64,000 bases of DNA from Vagococcus acidifermentans (lineage in GTDB: Bacteria; Bacillota; Bacilli; Lactobacillales; Vagococcaceae), in assembly GCF_003987655.1 (NCBI RefSeq), contig NZ_NGKC01000012.1, forward strand, positions 32,456-96,455, in the 5' to 3' direction. Of the stretch, positions 8,526 through 17,118 are shown piece after piece. A program made the position numbers and the translations under genes. The notes beneath the pieces are model-generated. The model did not search any database, had not been told where the DNA came from, and was given only the letters and a program-made list of their open reading frames with translations. Numbering within the stretch: position 1 is the stretch's first letter; the number at the start of each line of letters is the position of its first letter.

Positions 8526-9260
8526 ATGAAACTGACACTAGAAAATATCACAGTTGCGTTTGGCAAAAAAATGGTTTTGCATGAGATAAGCACGGTGTTT
8601 TCGCCTCAAAAAATCACGGCGGTCATCGGGCAGTCGGGCTGCGGGAAGACTACGCTTTTGCGGACCATTAACCGCACCGTCGAAGAAGAGGGCGGACGCA
8701 TTTCAGGCAAGTTGGAACTGGCAGCCGCTGATGTGCTGAGGATGCCGACTGAAACGCTCAGAAAACAAATCGGCATGGTATTTCAACAGCCGATAGCCTT
8801 TCCTTTCAGCATCGAAAAAAATTTGTCTTACGTACTGAATTATCATTTCAAGCTGTCAAAAGCAGAGCGTAAAGCACGTATCACGCAGTATCTGACAGCG
8901 ACCAATTTGTTTAACGAGGTAAACAGCGACTTGACTGTTTCAGCAAACCAGCTTTCCGGCGGGCAAAAGCAGCGTCTGGCAATTGCCAGAGCATTGTGTG
9001 CCGAACCGGATTTTTTACTGCTGGACGAGCCGTGTTCGGCACTTGACATGGAAAACACTTTGGCCATTGAACAACTGCTGCTGCAAATCAAACAGGCGTA
9101 CGGCATTGTCATCGTCACGCACAATTTGGCGCAGGCGAAGCGTATCGCTGACGACATTGTGCTGATGGACAGCGGCAGAATTATAGAACACACTGGAAAA
9201 AAACAGTTTTTCAGCCGCCCGGCAACGGAACTGGGCAGAAAATTCATTCAATATATGTAA
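8526..9260 (+). CDS. pstB: Phosphate-type ABC ATP-binding protein (PstB-like)
   Basis: A 244-residue ATPase with Walker A GQSGCGKTT (35-43), Q-loop FQQPIAFPFSI, signature LSGGQKQR, Walker B FLLLDEP and H-loop VIVTHNL. Classical PstB proteins have a longer ARD insert (FQxPNPFPMSI...GI). Here the motif is PIAFPFSIEKNLSY, so the protein is a divergent PstB. It completes a PstSCAB set encoded without phoU. Confidence 0.88.
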   Translation: MKLTLENITVAFGKKMVLHEISTVFSPQKITAVIGQSGCGKTTLLRTINRTVEEEGGRISGKLELAAADVLRMPTETLRKQIGMVFQQPIAFPFSIEKNLSYVLNYHFKLSKAERKARITQYLTATNLFNEVNSDLTVSANQLSGGQKQRLAIARALCAEPDFLLLDEPCSALDMENTLAIEQLLLQIKQAYGIVIVTHNLAQAKRIADDIVLMDSGRIIEHTGKKQFFSRPATELGRKFIQYM

Positions 9261-9275
9261 AGGTTGGGAGAGAAA

Positions 9276-9743
9276 ATGCACGTAACCATTCCAGGCTACA
9301 AAACGTTGACAATCGACAAACTGGTATTTGATTTTAACGGGACGCTGGCAGTTGACGGCAAGATTGCAGATGATGTCAGAAATCGGCTGCACCGTCTGGC
9401 AAAAGATTTTGACCTTTATGTTCTGACGGCGGATACATACGGCACTGTGAGGGAAACATGCAGCGGATTGCCTGTGACTGTTGAGGTGTTTCCCGGCAGT
9501 TCTGCGGCTGACGGCAAGCTGTCAATCGTGAATCAGCTGGGTGCTTCCTCATGCGCCTGTATCGGAAACGGCCGCAACGACGCCGCCATGTTTGAAGCAA
9601 GTGCACTGTCAGTGGCTGTCTTCGGGCGGGAAGGTACTTATGGTCCGCTGTTGTTACAGGCAGATGTCTGTACCGCATCCATTACAGACGCGTTGGATTT
9701 GTTTTTGTATCCGGCAAGACTGATTGCAGATTTGCGCGGGTAG
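9276..9743 (+). CDS. Small HAD phosphatase, soluble P-type-ATPase-like
   Basis: A 155-residue cytoplasmic protein of the HAD superfamily. Motif I is DFNGT (Asp about 19), in which the usual second Asp is Asn; motif II is the Thr in VLTAD, and motif IV is GNGRNDAAMF. It has no cap domain. Such proteins resemble the phosphorylation domain of P-type ATPases (COG4087 group). ATG at 9276 follows GGGAGAG; a TTG at 9264 is in frame but lacks spacing for a ribosome site. As the last gene behind two importers it probably processes or senses a phosphorylated product of the imported compound. Confidence 0.75.
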   Translation: MHVTIPGYKTLTIDKLVFDFNGTLAVDGKIADDVRNRLHRLAKDFDLYVLTADTYGTVRETCSGLPVTVEVFPGSSAADGKLSIVNQLGASSCACIGNGRNDAAMFEASALSVAVFGREGTYGPLLLQADVCTASITDALDLFLYPARLIADLRG

Positions 9744-9801
9744 GTGAGGCTGAAAAAACGAGAGTGTTCGACCTAGAGCCATTACATAGAAATAATCTCT
9801 G

Positions 9802-9830
9802 AAAAGCGGAAAGAAACTCCCGCTTTTTTT
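9802..9830 (+). terminator. Terminator of the dual ABC-importer operon
   Basis: AAAAGCGG (9802-9809) pairs with CCGCTTTT (9820-9827) and runs into a T tract. It closes the roughly 7.3-kb transcription unit. Confidence 0.85.
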
Positions 9831-9945
9831 ATCGGACAGAAGAAAGCGTCTCAGGCTGATAAGTAGCTCCGGTGAACCGTTCATGGGATAATGACAGTAA
9901 AGGCAGTCTTGAACGGACAGCTTGTTTCGGAACGGAGGGATACTG

Positions 9946-10062
9946 ATGGGAAAGGCACAAGGTGAACACGGACAGGCGGAAAAAAGAAATTTTTTGGAGA
10001 AGCTTTTTGAACAAATAAAAAAAATCGGCAAAATGATATGGGGCGAGTTAAAGACGCCATGA
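9946..10062 (+). CDS. Small basic amphipathic peptide, 38 aa, unknown
   Basis: ATG at 9946 follows ACGGAGGGATACTG, a good ribosome site, and the frame runs 38 codons to TGA. The peptide starts MGKAQGEHGQAEKRNF and continues into LEKLFEQIKKIGKMIWGEL, which would be an amphipathic helix with K and E on one face and L, F, I, W on the other. It sits between two terminators, so it is a stand-alone unit. Upstream, CCGTTCA and TGAACGG form an inverted repeat (about 9876-9918). No homology was recognised; a membrane-active or regulatory peptide is possible. Confidence 0.45.
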   Translation: MGKAQGEHGQAEKRNFLEKLFEQIKKIGKMIWGELKTP

Positions 10063-10104
10063 CGGCTAAGGTAAAGCGTCTTGGAAAGACAAGCAGTCCC
10101 GCTT

Positions 10105-10156
10105 GAAACACTTTGGAGAAAAGTCAATTTTTTTCTCAAGGTGTTTCTTTTTTTTT
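10105..10156 (+). terminator. Strong terminator after the 38-aa peptide ORF
   Basis: GAAACAC (10105-10111) pairs with GTGTTTC (10141-10147). The stem continues inward through GGAGAAAA/TTTTCTC, and a long T run follows. Confidence 0.9.
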
Positions 10157-10265
10157 AGCGTTTTATTGAAGTACGAAGACGTATTTAAGGTGGGCGATGT
10201 TTTGCCGACATCAGGGAATGAGATTGGAAACAGCTGATAAGATAACAGTCTCCTTATCATAAACA

Positions 10266-10294
10266 TTCAAAAAAGGGCGATTATACGGTATACT
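10266..10294 (+). promoter_or_regulatory. Promoter of the amphi-Trp gene
   Basis: TTCAAA, 17 bp, TATACT, about 30 bp upstream of the start codon. Confidence 0.55.
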
Positions 10295-10324
10295 AGAGGT
10301 AACAACAAGCGAGGAGGAATGACA

Positions 10325-10603
10325 ATGACTAAGCAGAATAAACCGTTGACTGAAGTGCTGATTGATCGCGAAGACCATCAAACATTACTGGAATTTGCCA
10401 CGACTCTGGAGAAAATCGCTGAAAAATTGAAGACAGAAGGTTCTTTTACCATGGTTGAAGGGACAAAGGAAAATGTGATTCAACCATCTGAGCAGTTGGA
10501 AGTTGAATACAAATACGAGAAAAAAGGGGACAAACACTCGTTTGAAATTGAATTCGAATGGTATACAGGGGAAAAAGCGTCGCAAACAATGACTATTGAA
10601 TAA
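10325..10603 (+). CDS. Amphi-Trp domain protein
   Basis: A 92-residue cytoplasmic protein. The C-terminal half alternates charged and aromatic residues (VEYKYEKKGDKHSFEIEFEWY) and matches the amphi-Trp domain, a small family named for its amphipathic strands with a conserved Trp; its function is not established. The N-terminal half is an acidic helix (DHQTLLEFATTLEKIAEKLK). AGGAGG at 10312-10317 is 7 bp before the ATG at 10325 and only 1 bp before the upstream ATG at 10319, so the second ATG is taken as the start. Monocistronic between its own promoter and terminator. Confidence 0.75.
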   Translation: MTKQNKPLTEVLIDREDHQTLLEFATTLEKIAEKLKTEGSFTMVEGTKENVIQPSEQLEVEYKYEKKGDKHSFEIEFEWYTGEKASQTMTIE

Positions 10604-10628
10604 ATAATCATTTGTTTCAGTGAGAGAA

Positions 10629-10669
10629 AACAGGAGTGCCTGAATCGACAGCGCACTTCTGTTTTTTTT
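10629..10669 (+). terminator. Terminator of the amphi-Trp gene
   Basis: ACAGGAGTGC pairs with GCACTTCTGT (one mismatch) and is followed by a run of T. Confidence 0.85.
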
Positions 10670-10706
10670 AGCCAAGTCATTGGCAGTGGATGGTTTACAA
10701 TGAAAA

Positions 10707-10845
10707 ATACACCTCGAAAATTGAGGTGTATCTGTTCTGTTAAATAAATAGTAAGGATTTATTCAACATAAAATATCATATCGTCTTTTTAATTGAAAGT
10801 AAATAGATTTTATAAAAATACACCTCATTTTAGAAAAGAGGTGTA
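10707..10845. repeat. Two copies of an ATACACCTC/GAGGTGTA hairpin
   Basis: ATACACCTC...GAGGTGTAT occurs at 10707-10731 and again as ATACACCTC...GAGGTGTA at 10818-10845, with AT-rich sequence between. The arms are the same but the loops differ. They lie in the roughly 400-bp gap before the convergent metallophosphoesterase gene and could be its terminators (minus strand) or the ends of a small decayed element. No gene was seen in this gap. Confidence 0.5.
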
Positions 10846-11011
10846 CATGAGAAGTGTTTTATGGATAGAGTATCCATCCAATACGTTTATCTTAACGCTG
10901 ATTGCGGAAAAAGTAAACAGTGTTTCGGGACATTTTACCGCGTCGTTATGCCGGTTATTCGCCCAATACCGTTTTACAAGGTGTATCCAAAAGACGTGCG
11001 GCAACGGCCGT

Positions 11012-12394
11012 TCAGCGCTGAATGGTTATCTCGCAATGATTTTCGCCGTTTGCAGACAAGACATCTTCCAAATAACAGCGCAGGAAACTGTCTTCCTGCT
11101 GCTGGAGCAGCAAGTAGCCGTCATCATGCTCAAGTACTTCTTTTTCACTGTCGGATAGCGGGACGCAGCCATCAAAGTACCATGTGTTGACACGCGCGGC
11201 AAATGCTGCTATCTGGTCGGCTGTATCGACATCAAACCAGTGTTCATTGTACATTTGTTCGTTTGCCATCCCCATTCGGTGGCGGAAAAACAATTGGTAG
11301 GAATAATCGGAATAATTGAGCAAATCGGGATTGGTTTGCCGGGTTGCTTTTGCCCATTCGGCGACATTCAGCGGGGCACGTTTGTAATGGATTTGCCGAG
11401 GCGACACGGTTATTTTGCCGATGCTGTTGGATAATGAAGCAAAGCAGCCGGTAACGATATCGCAAATATGATGCCCTTGTATTTGTTTACAAGCAATGTT
11501 TTGGGCGTGGGAATGTCCTGACAAACTCACCGGGAGTGCGTAGTCGCTGAACAGTTTTTGAATATCAGCGGCATTGTCCAAGACAAAACCTTTGTTGATT
11601 TGTTCATTGTGTGCCATCAAATTGTGGTGAATTACAGGGATAACCAGCAAATCGTTAGTTTTCGCATAGGCCAGCATATCCGCAGCCCAGTCCATTGTTT
11701 GAGGCGTCAGTCTCCCTGCATGGACCGGCGGATTCAGCTGGTCTGTCTCTGCGTATTCGCTGGAGTCCAGCATGAGCAGCATGAGGTCTTCAAACGGACA
11801 TACCGCATAGCTCAACGAGCGGCTGTCCCGTGAAATGGCTTCGGAATACCCCATGTTGTCAAACAGCTCGGAAAATTCGGCAGGTGTCAGCTGTTCAGCC
11901 GGAGCGGGGGATTCCCTGTAGTAGGTTTTCGACCAGCCGTTGCAGAGGTCATGATTGCCGGGAATCACATAGACTTGCGTTTCAAGCGCTTCGATGCGTG
12001 CCAAGTAATCTGCCAGCTCGACCGCACTCTGCTTTTCTCCGTTAAAGGTCAAATCGCCGGGAATAATCAACAACCGGGGTCTGTGTTGTTCGATTTGCCA
12101 AATCAGTGCCTCCATCAGTTCCTGCTGATAATCCAGCACGATGCCGTTTGTATTGTTTTTGATGAGTTGGAAGGCTTTGCCCCGGTCGTGCAGTTTGTCG
12201 GAAAAATAATGGAGATCGGTGATGACCCAGATGCTGTCTTGCTCGGTGACGGGACGGTGAGCGTAGCGCTTTTCCACGTACGTTTTTCGAAACACGTTGT
12301 CTGATGTGTTTTTCCAGTAGACAGCTACCCCTGTCACACAAAGAAGCAGTCCGATAAGCAGGAAGCTTGTCAGTTTTCTTTTCAATGTCCTCAC
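11012..12394 (-). CDS. Membrane-anchored metallophosphoesterase
   Basis: A 460-residue calcineurin-like phosphoesterase. One N-terminal membrane helix (about residues 9-27, LTSFLLIGLLLCVTGVAVYW) would place the catalytic domain outside the cell. The metal-binding blocks are in order: DLHY (60-63), GDLT (113-116), GNHD (146-149), HHN near 250 and GHSHAQ near 300. The C-terminal 150 residues have no recognised domain. It is a single gene facing away from the neighbouring protease gene. The substrate is unknown; secreted relatives include nucleotide and phosphodiester hydrolases. Confidence 0.85.
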   Translation of the reverse strand: MRTLKRKLTSFLLIGLLLCVTGVAVYWKNTSDNVFRKTYVEKRYAHRPVTEQDSIWVITDLHYFSDKLHDRGKAFQLIKNNTNGIVLDYQQELMEALIWQIEQHRPRLLIIPGDLTFNGEKQSAVELADYLARIEALETQVYVIPGNHDLCNGWSKTYYRESPAPAEQLTPAEFSELFDNMGYSEAISRDSRSLSYAVCPFEDLMLLMLDSSEYAETDQLNPPVHAGRLTPQTMDWAADMLAYAKTNDLLVIPVIHHNLMAHNEQINKGFVLDNAADIQKLFSDYALPVSLSGHSHAQNIACKQIQGHHICDIVTGCFASLSNSIGKITVSPRQIHYKRAPLNVAEWAKATRQTNPDLLNYSDYSYQLFFRHRMGMANEQMYNEHWFDVDTADQIAAFAARVNTWYFDGCVPLSDSEKEVLEHDDGYLLLQQQEDSFLRCYLEDVLSANGENHCEITIQR

Positions 12395-12536
12395 CTTATT
12401 TTCTGTCGGTTGTTCTTACTTGAAGTATACCATAAAGCAGCCATAAAGAAGTTGCCGGACCTTGATTTTCGTCCGTACTAACGGCATAATGAGCGTTATA
12501 TGATATTGAGTCGTTAAGCAGAAGAGAGGGAAGTTT

Positions 12537-13634
12537 ATGAAGAAATTAAAGATAGTTCTGCTGTACCTTGCGTTTGCGGTTATCGGCGGAATCGGCGGGT
12601 ATTTATTAGGCCCTATGCTCGATGACGTTCATTTTGGGCTGTGGGAAATAATAGTGGTAGTGTTGTCGCTGGTTATTTCCTTTTTACTGCACATTGCGAT
12701 ACATGAAGCAGGGCACGGCCTGTTTGGCTGGTTGTCAGGCTATAAGATGGTCAGCTACCGCATTTTGTCGTATTTATGGATTTGGCAGCCGGACGGGCGG
12801 ATTCAATTTCGCCGCTTCAGCGTTCCGGGAACGTTGGGACAGTGTCTAATGGCACCGCCGCCGTATCGTCAGGGACAGTTCCCCTACAAACGATACTTGT
12901 TCGGCGGCGTGCTGGCGAACATTATTGCCAGTCTCGTGATTGGTCTGACTCTGGGTTTCCGCTGGCTGCCGGCAGCGGTGTTTGCGCTGGTCGGCATTTT
13001 GGTTGCACTGCCCAACATCATTCCAGCCGGATTCAATGACGGGATGTCCATCAAAGTCGCTTCATCCAGTGAAGAACAGACCTATCTTTTTTACATACAA
13101 ATCGCAGTGAACTACCAGCTGATGATGGGGCACACATTTAAAGAGTTGCCTGACGAATTTTTTCAGGCAGTTCCGGAAATACCGGAAAGAACGTACTTTA
13201 ACACGTCTCAGAGCTTTCTGATAGTCGGACGGGCACTGGAGCTGCATGATTGGCCGCGATTTTCAGCTGAACTGGAGAAGCTCTGGCAGATGCGGGAAGA
13301 CCTGATTGTCATTTATCAAATCGAGTTGAAGAAAGAGCTGCTCTTTTGTCTGTGTTTATTGTCGCCGGAAGATGAGCGGATTGCTGAACTGTGGCAAGAT
13401 AAACAGGTCAGAGCAAGCTTGAAGCAGACGGGCATGGCCAATAAGCGTATCGAAGCAATGTACGCCTATGCAGTAGAACACGATAATGACCGGGCACAGC
13501 GCTTGTTGGCTGAAGGGCGCGCTCTGCTGCCTAAAGCGCCGAATCCCGGTGACGGCATGATTGAGTTTGGGGTGAATGACTGGCTGGCGGAGCGGATGAG
13601 GGACGGGGCGTGGACAGCACACAACACTCTTTAA
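12537..13634 (+). CDS. Membrane zinc metalloprotease, site-2-protease-like
   Basis: A 365-residue protein with two N-terminal membrane helices and the zinc motif HEAGH (56-60) inside the second. The matching third-ligand motif NIIPAGFNDG (159-168) fits the M50 pattern NxxPxxxxDG exactly. The C-terminal 200 residues are soluble, helical and probably repeat-like. Relatives cleave membrane proteins within the bilayer, often signalling factors; the target here is unknown. GAGAGGGAAGTTT precedes the ATG. No anti-sigma gene lies beside it. Confidence 0.8.
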   Translation: MKKLKIVLLYLAFAVIGGIGGYLLGPMLDDVHFGLWEIIVVVLSLVISFLLHIAIHEAGHGLFGWLSGYKMVSYRILSYLWIWQPDGRIQFRRFSVPGTLGQCLMAPPPYRQGQFPYKRYLFGGVLANIIASLVIGLTLGFRWLPAAVFALVGILVALPNIIPAGFNDGMSIKVASSSEEQTYLFYIQIAVNYQLMMGHTFKELPDEFFQAVPEIPERTYFNTSQSFLIVGRALELHDWPRFSAELEKLWQMREDLIVIYQIELKKELLFCLCLLSPEDERIAELWQDKQVRASLKQTGMANKRIEAMYAYAVEHDNDRAQRLLAEGRALLPKAPNPGDGMIEFGVNDWLAERMRDGAWTAHNTL

Positions 13635-13650
13635 AAAAAGCTGAAATCAT

Positions 13651-13689
13651 GAAAATCATCAATATTATTTTGATGATTTTCTTTTTTTT
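13651..13689 (+). terminator. Terminator of the metalloprotease gene
   Basis: GAAAATCATCA pairs with TGATGATTTTC around a short AT loop, followed by eight T. Confidence 0.9.
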
Positions 13690-13757
13690 GCGGTTGCATG
13701 GCTGATGAGATACTCATATTGCTTAACGGTCAGCTTATTTTTGGCTATGAAAGCGCA

Positions 13758-13786
13758 TTTCTTTTTGGAGAAACGAACATTATAAT
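13758..13786 (+). promoter_or_regulatory. Promoter of the polyol PTS operon
   Basis: A perfect TATAAT (13781-13786) lies 17 bp from a poor -35 (TTTCTT). A weak -35 fits a promoter that needs an activator such as the PRD regulator encoded next. Confidence 0.5.
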
Positions 13787-13840
13787 AAAATCAAGGCGAC
13801 AGAATAGAAGATAACTAATGATTAAATGGAGGAGGTAAAT

Positions 13841-15913
13841 ATGTTTTTGGACGATCGAAGCAGGCAAATTTTAGAATATCTTATTTTTCATCCGAAAAGC
13901 AGCAGTAAAGAACTTATGACCCGGTTTTCGATTAGTCGCCATCAATTAAGCTACAGTGTTAATAAAATTAAGGAATGGTGTAAAGACAATGATTTGCCGG
14001 AACTTATCCGATTGAGGAGCGGTAGTTTTCACATTCCGGAAGCATTAGCCCTTTTTTTAAAAAATAGTGGTAGTGTTCATTCAGAACAATCCTCTCACTA
14101 TGTTTTGTCAGAAGAAGAGCGCGCCACAGTTATGTTGTTGATGATTATGTCCAATCGCGATTATTTGTCACTTGACCATTTTTCAGTTGATTTAGATGTC
14201 AGTAAAAACACTGCGATGCGGACCATTGCGTTTATTCGCGAACAATTGCCTTCAAATGTGGCGGTTGATTACGACCGAAACAACGGCTACCGAATCACGG
14301 GAAAAGAATGGGAAATCAGAAAGCTTATTTTGCAGACGATTCATAAAACAAGTTTGTTGCCCAACGGCAATGAGTATTTGAATAAATATATCGAAAATAA
14401 GGATATGCGAATCAAGCACTACCGTCAGATTCTGGAAGATGCCGAGCATCTGCTGAATGTGACATTTACGGATAATCGGATTGACATTTTGCCATATATG
14501 CTAGCGATTATTTCACTCCGGATTGATCAAGGATATGTCATACAAGAATCCTTTCATATTAAAAACCATATGTTGGCCAACACTCAGGAATACGTTGTGG
14601 CAAGTAAGATTTTCAACAACTGGAAAAAGATACCCGATCAGGAAAAATCATTCATCACGCTTCAACTGCTGACAACTAATATTTTGTCTGGTGAAATGTT
14701 GACGGAAGATTTGACGGAAGGGCTCTCGAAAATCGTCGACGACTGCCTCCAAGATTTTGAGCGACGGGCTTTTGTCAATCTGAGCAATAAAAATGATTTG
14801 AAAAAAAGGTTGTTACTGCATTTAAAGCCGGCATATTACCGGATAAAGTATCACCTCAATTTGAATATGAATGTGGAAAACCTCTATTTCAGTGAACGGC
14901 AGAATGCCATGAAAGCAATTATTTATGAGTCGTTCAGACCACTGGAAGAATTTATCGGTGAAAATTTGCCTGAGGAAGAGCTGGAGTTCATCTCCCTTTT
15001 CGTTCTAAGCAATTTATCTGAACAGTCGATTAATCCCAAGCAGCAAACGGCTGTTGTGGTTTGTAAAAGCGGGGTATTGATTTCTCAAACACTCGACACG
15101 ATTCTCAGGAAAAAATTCCCGGAGTTTACTTTTTTCCCGCCGTGTTCTCTGCGCGAGTACCGAGACTTGGAAGTCAATGCAGACATCGTCTTCTCAACGG
15201 TTCCGCTGGACAGAGACAAAGGAGTTTATCTTGTAAAGTCTTCACTGAATGAAGACGAATTGGCGGAATTAAGGTTGAAAGTGTTGAATGATGAGTTGTC
15301 AGTCACCCAAAAAAAGCGCCCGATTTCAATGGCGAAAATCATGGAGACGATTGAGTCGTACGCTGACATCATTCAGTATGATGATTTGGAGCATTCACTA
15401 GGTCAAATACTATACGAAGGCGGTTACCGGCTGGGAAACAAAAAACAAAAACTCTCTTTGAAAATGCTGCTATCTTTTGAACATGTGACGAGTGTCAGGC
15501 GAGTGGCTGATTTCAAGGAGGCAATCAAACTGGCCAGTGCACCTTTGCTCCAGGAAGGATATATTGAAAAACGCTACATCGAAAAAATGATTGAGAATCA
15601 TGACTACAATGACGCCTATACAGTGTTGGGCAGTGATGTGGCGCTGCCCCATGCGCTTCCGGAGTACGGAGTTAAAAAGCTAGGGGTTTCCTTGCTTCAT
15701 GTGAGGGAAGGTGTCCATTTTTCACCGGAACATGTCGTTCATTTTATCTTTGTTGTTGCTCCAGTCGATAAAGAAAAACACATTGAAATTGTATATGAAA
15801 TCATGAATCTGGCAGAAAATGAGACGCTGTTAAGTCAGTTGAAGTCAGCTGAAACAGATGAGGAATTGTATAAATTAGTTATCCAGAAGGGGAGAAGAGA
15901 TAGTGAAGATTAG
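13841..15913 (+). CDS. PRD-containing PTS transcriptional activator (MtlR/BglG-like)
   Basis: A 690-residue regulator in the usual order: N-terminal winged helix (ILEYLIFHPKSSSKELMTRFSISRHQLSYSVNKI), second HTH, two PRD domains, a GatB-like EIIB domain (near VVVCKSGVLISQTL) and a C-terminal EIIA-like domain with phospho-His about 604 in ALPHALPE. Such proteins sense PTS phosphorylation state and activate their own operon. ATG at 13841 has GGAGGAGG 5 bp upstream; the in-frame ATG at 13826 overlaps that ribosome site and is rejected. The EIIA gene overlaps its end by 11 bp, so it is the first gene of the operon. Confidence 0.88.
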   Translation: MFLDDRSRQILEYLIFHPKSSSKELMTRFSISRHQLSYSVNKIKEWCKDNDLPELIRLRSGSFHIPEALALFLKNSGSVHSEQSSHYVLSEEERATVMLLMIMSNRDYLSLDHFSVDLDVSKNTAMRTIAFIREQLPSNVAVDYDRNNGYRITGKEWEIRKLILQTIHKTSLLPNGNEYLNKYIENKDMRIKHYRQILEDAEHLLNVTFTDNRIDILPYMLAIISLRIDQGYVIQESFHIKNHMLANTQEYVVASKIFNNWKKIPDQEKSFITLQLLTTNILSGEMLTEDLTEGLSKIVDDCLQDFERRAFVNLSNKNDLKKRLLLHLKPAYYRIKYHLNLNMNVENLYFSERQNAMKAIIYESFRPLEEFIGENLPEEELEFISLFVLSNLSEQSINPKQQTAVVVCKSGVLISQTLDTILRKKFPEFTFFPPCSLREYRDLEVNADIVFSTVPLDRDKGVYLVKSSLNEDELAELRLKVLNDELSVTQKKRPISMAKIMETIESYADIIQYDDLEHSLGQILYEGGYRLGNKKQKLSLKMLLSFEHVTSVRRVADFKEAIKLASAPLLQEGYIEKRYIEKMIENHDYNDAYTVLGSDVALPHALPEYGVKKLGVSLLHVREGVHFSPEHVVHFIFVVAPVDKEKHIEIVYEIMNLAENETLLSQLKSAETDEELYKLVIQKGRRDSED

Positions 15914-16370
15914 GGAATATGTCGATCGCAAACTAGTCATTTTTTCAGCAAAAAAAGAAAAATTTGATGTTTTAACAGACATCGCCAATGTTTTGGAAAA
16001 AAACGGGAAAGTGACATCAGGTTATAAACAATCACTGATTGAACGAGAAAAGAAATTCCCAACAGGTTTGGAGACTGAAACGATCGGTATTGCCATTCCT
16101 CATACAGACAGTCACTATGTGAAAGAATCGGCGATTGCCGTTTGTGTGCTGGAACATCCAGTGCCGTTTATTCAAATGGGAACCGAAGATGAAGAAGTGA
16201 AAGTGGAATTGATTTTCATGCTGGCGTTAAAAAATGCCGAAGACCAGCTGGAGATGTTGCAAACATTAGTCGAATTGATTCAAGATGACCAAATCATATT
16301 GGCGTTAAAGAATGCCGGCTCAGCAGATGATGTGCTGGCTAGCATCGAAAGATTTTCTAAAGAAGCGTGA
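15903..16370 (+). CDS. PTS EIIA component, galactitol/fructose type
   Basis: A 155-residue cytoplasmic phosphocarrier of the EIIA type 2 family. The phosphorylated His is about 67 in AIPHTDS. It passes phosphate from HPr to the EIIB encoded two genes on. GTG start, overlapping the regulator gene by 11 bp behind GGGGAGAAGA. The family match is clear, but the sugar alcohol is not. Confidence 0.9.
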   Translation: MKIREYVDRKLVIFSAKKEKFDVLTDIANVLEKNGKVTSGYKQSLIEREKKFPTGLETETIGIAIPHTDSHYVKESAIAVCVLEHPVPFIQMGTEDEEVKVELIFMLALKNAEDQLEMLQTLVELIQDDQIILALKNAGSADDVLASIERFSKEA

Positions 16371-16379
16371 GGTGAGAAG

Positions 16380-16787
16380 ATGTTTGGCCCCATTATCGAC
16401 AGAATGCTGCATTTTAATTTAGGTAAAGTCGGACGTGCGATTGTGACATTGATTCAGGAAAACATGCTGATTTTTCTTGTGCTGTTTATCGCCTATGCCA
16501 GTTGTATGTTATATGCCAAGTACGTTCGGACTCGGTTGATACCTGAAAAAATGAAGGATTTCCTGATTAGTCGAAAAGCATCCGGAACTTTGGACGAACT
16601 GTTCAGCCAGTGGCTCGCAGAGCGGCAGACTTGGCCAAAGTATCTCGTTGTGCCGACGTCGAACGAGTTATGGATAAAGCCGGCATCACACATGACCGGC
16701 AATGAAAAAATGTTGTTCTATACAACAGACAGTCAAAAAATGACTGAAAATGAATTGTTTACAATCTTAGTAAAAGAATTACGATAA
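16380..16787 (+). CDS. Small membrane protein inside the PTS operon, unknown
   Basis: A 135-residue protein with one clear membrane helix (about residues 30-48, MLIFLVLFIAYASCMLYAKY) and a soluble C-terminal half with three Trp-containing segments (QWLAERQTWPKYL, NELWIKP). It lies 9 bp after EIIA and 24 bp before EIIB, so it is in the operon. No PTS domain was recognised. It may be an accessory factor like GutM of sorbitol operons, which also has one N-terminal helix, but that analogy is only positional. Confidence 0.6.
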   Translation: MFGPIIDRMLHFNLGKVGRAIVTLIQENMLIFLVLFIAYASCMLYAKYVRTRLIPEKMKDFLISRKASGTLDELFSQWLAERQTWPKYLVVPTSNELWIKPASHMTGNEKMLFYTTDSQKMTENELFTILVKELR

Positions 16788-16811
16788 AAAAATAAACGGA
16801 GGATATTGTAA

Positions 16812-17105
16812 ATGCGTAAGAAAAGAATTTATATTTGTTGTGGTTCTGGGATTGCAACGTCAACTGTGATTGCCAAAAAAGTAAAGGAGGTGCTGGATAA
16901 AAATAGTATTCCTTACAATGTTGAACAGTGCACCGTTCAGCAAATCAGTTCTAAAGTCAGCACTTTGAAGCCGGATTTAATCGTCAGCTCGGCTCAAATT
17001 ACGACAGATGTGCAAGACGTACCAGTTGTGATGGGACGCTCATTTTTGACAGGTATTAAAGTTCAAGACACGATTGATGAAATTGTAAATATTTTGAAAG
17101 ATTAA
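16812..17105 (+). CDS. PTS EIIB component, galactitol type (GatB-like)
   Basis: A 97-residue EIIB. The phospho-cysteine loop is ICCGSGIATST; Cys10 aligns with the GatB active cysteine and Cys9 is extra. The domain is a small Rossmann-like fold that hands phosphate to the substrate bound in EIIC. AACGGAGGATATTGTAA provides the ribosome site. EIIC follows 13 bp downstream. Confidence 0.9.
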   Translation: MRKKRIYICCGSGIATSTVIAKKVKEVLDKNSIPYNVEQCTVQQISSKVSTLKPDLIVSSAQITTDVQDVPVVMGRSFLTGIKVQDTIDEIVNILKD

Positions 17106-17118
17106 GGAGGCGTTTTGT

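Noticed and set aside
13748..13761. cre-like TGAAAGCGCATTTC next to the polyol operon -35
   Set aside because: The left half fits but three required positions in the right half do not; not listed as a CcpA site.
13826..13840. Upstream ATG for the PRD regulator
   Set aside because: It overlaps the GGAGGAGG ribosome site that serves ATG 13841.
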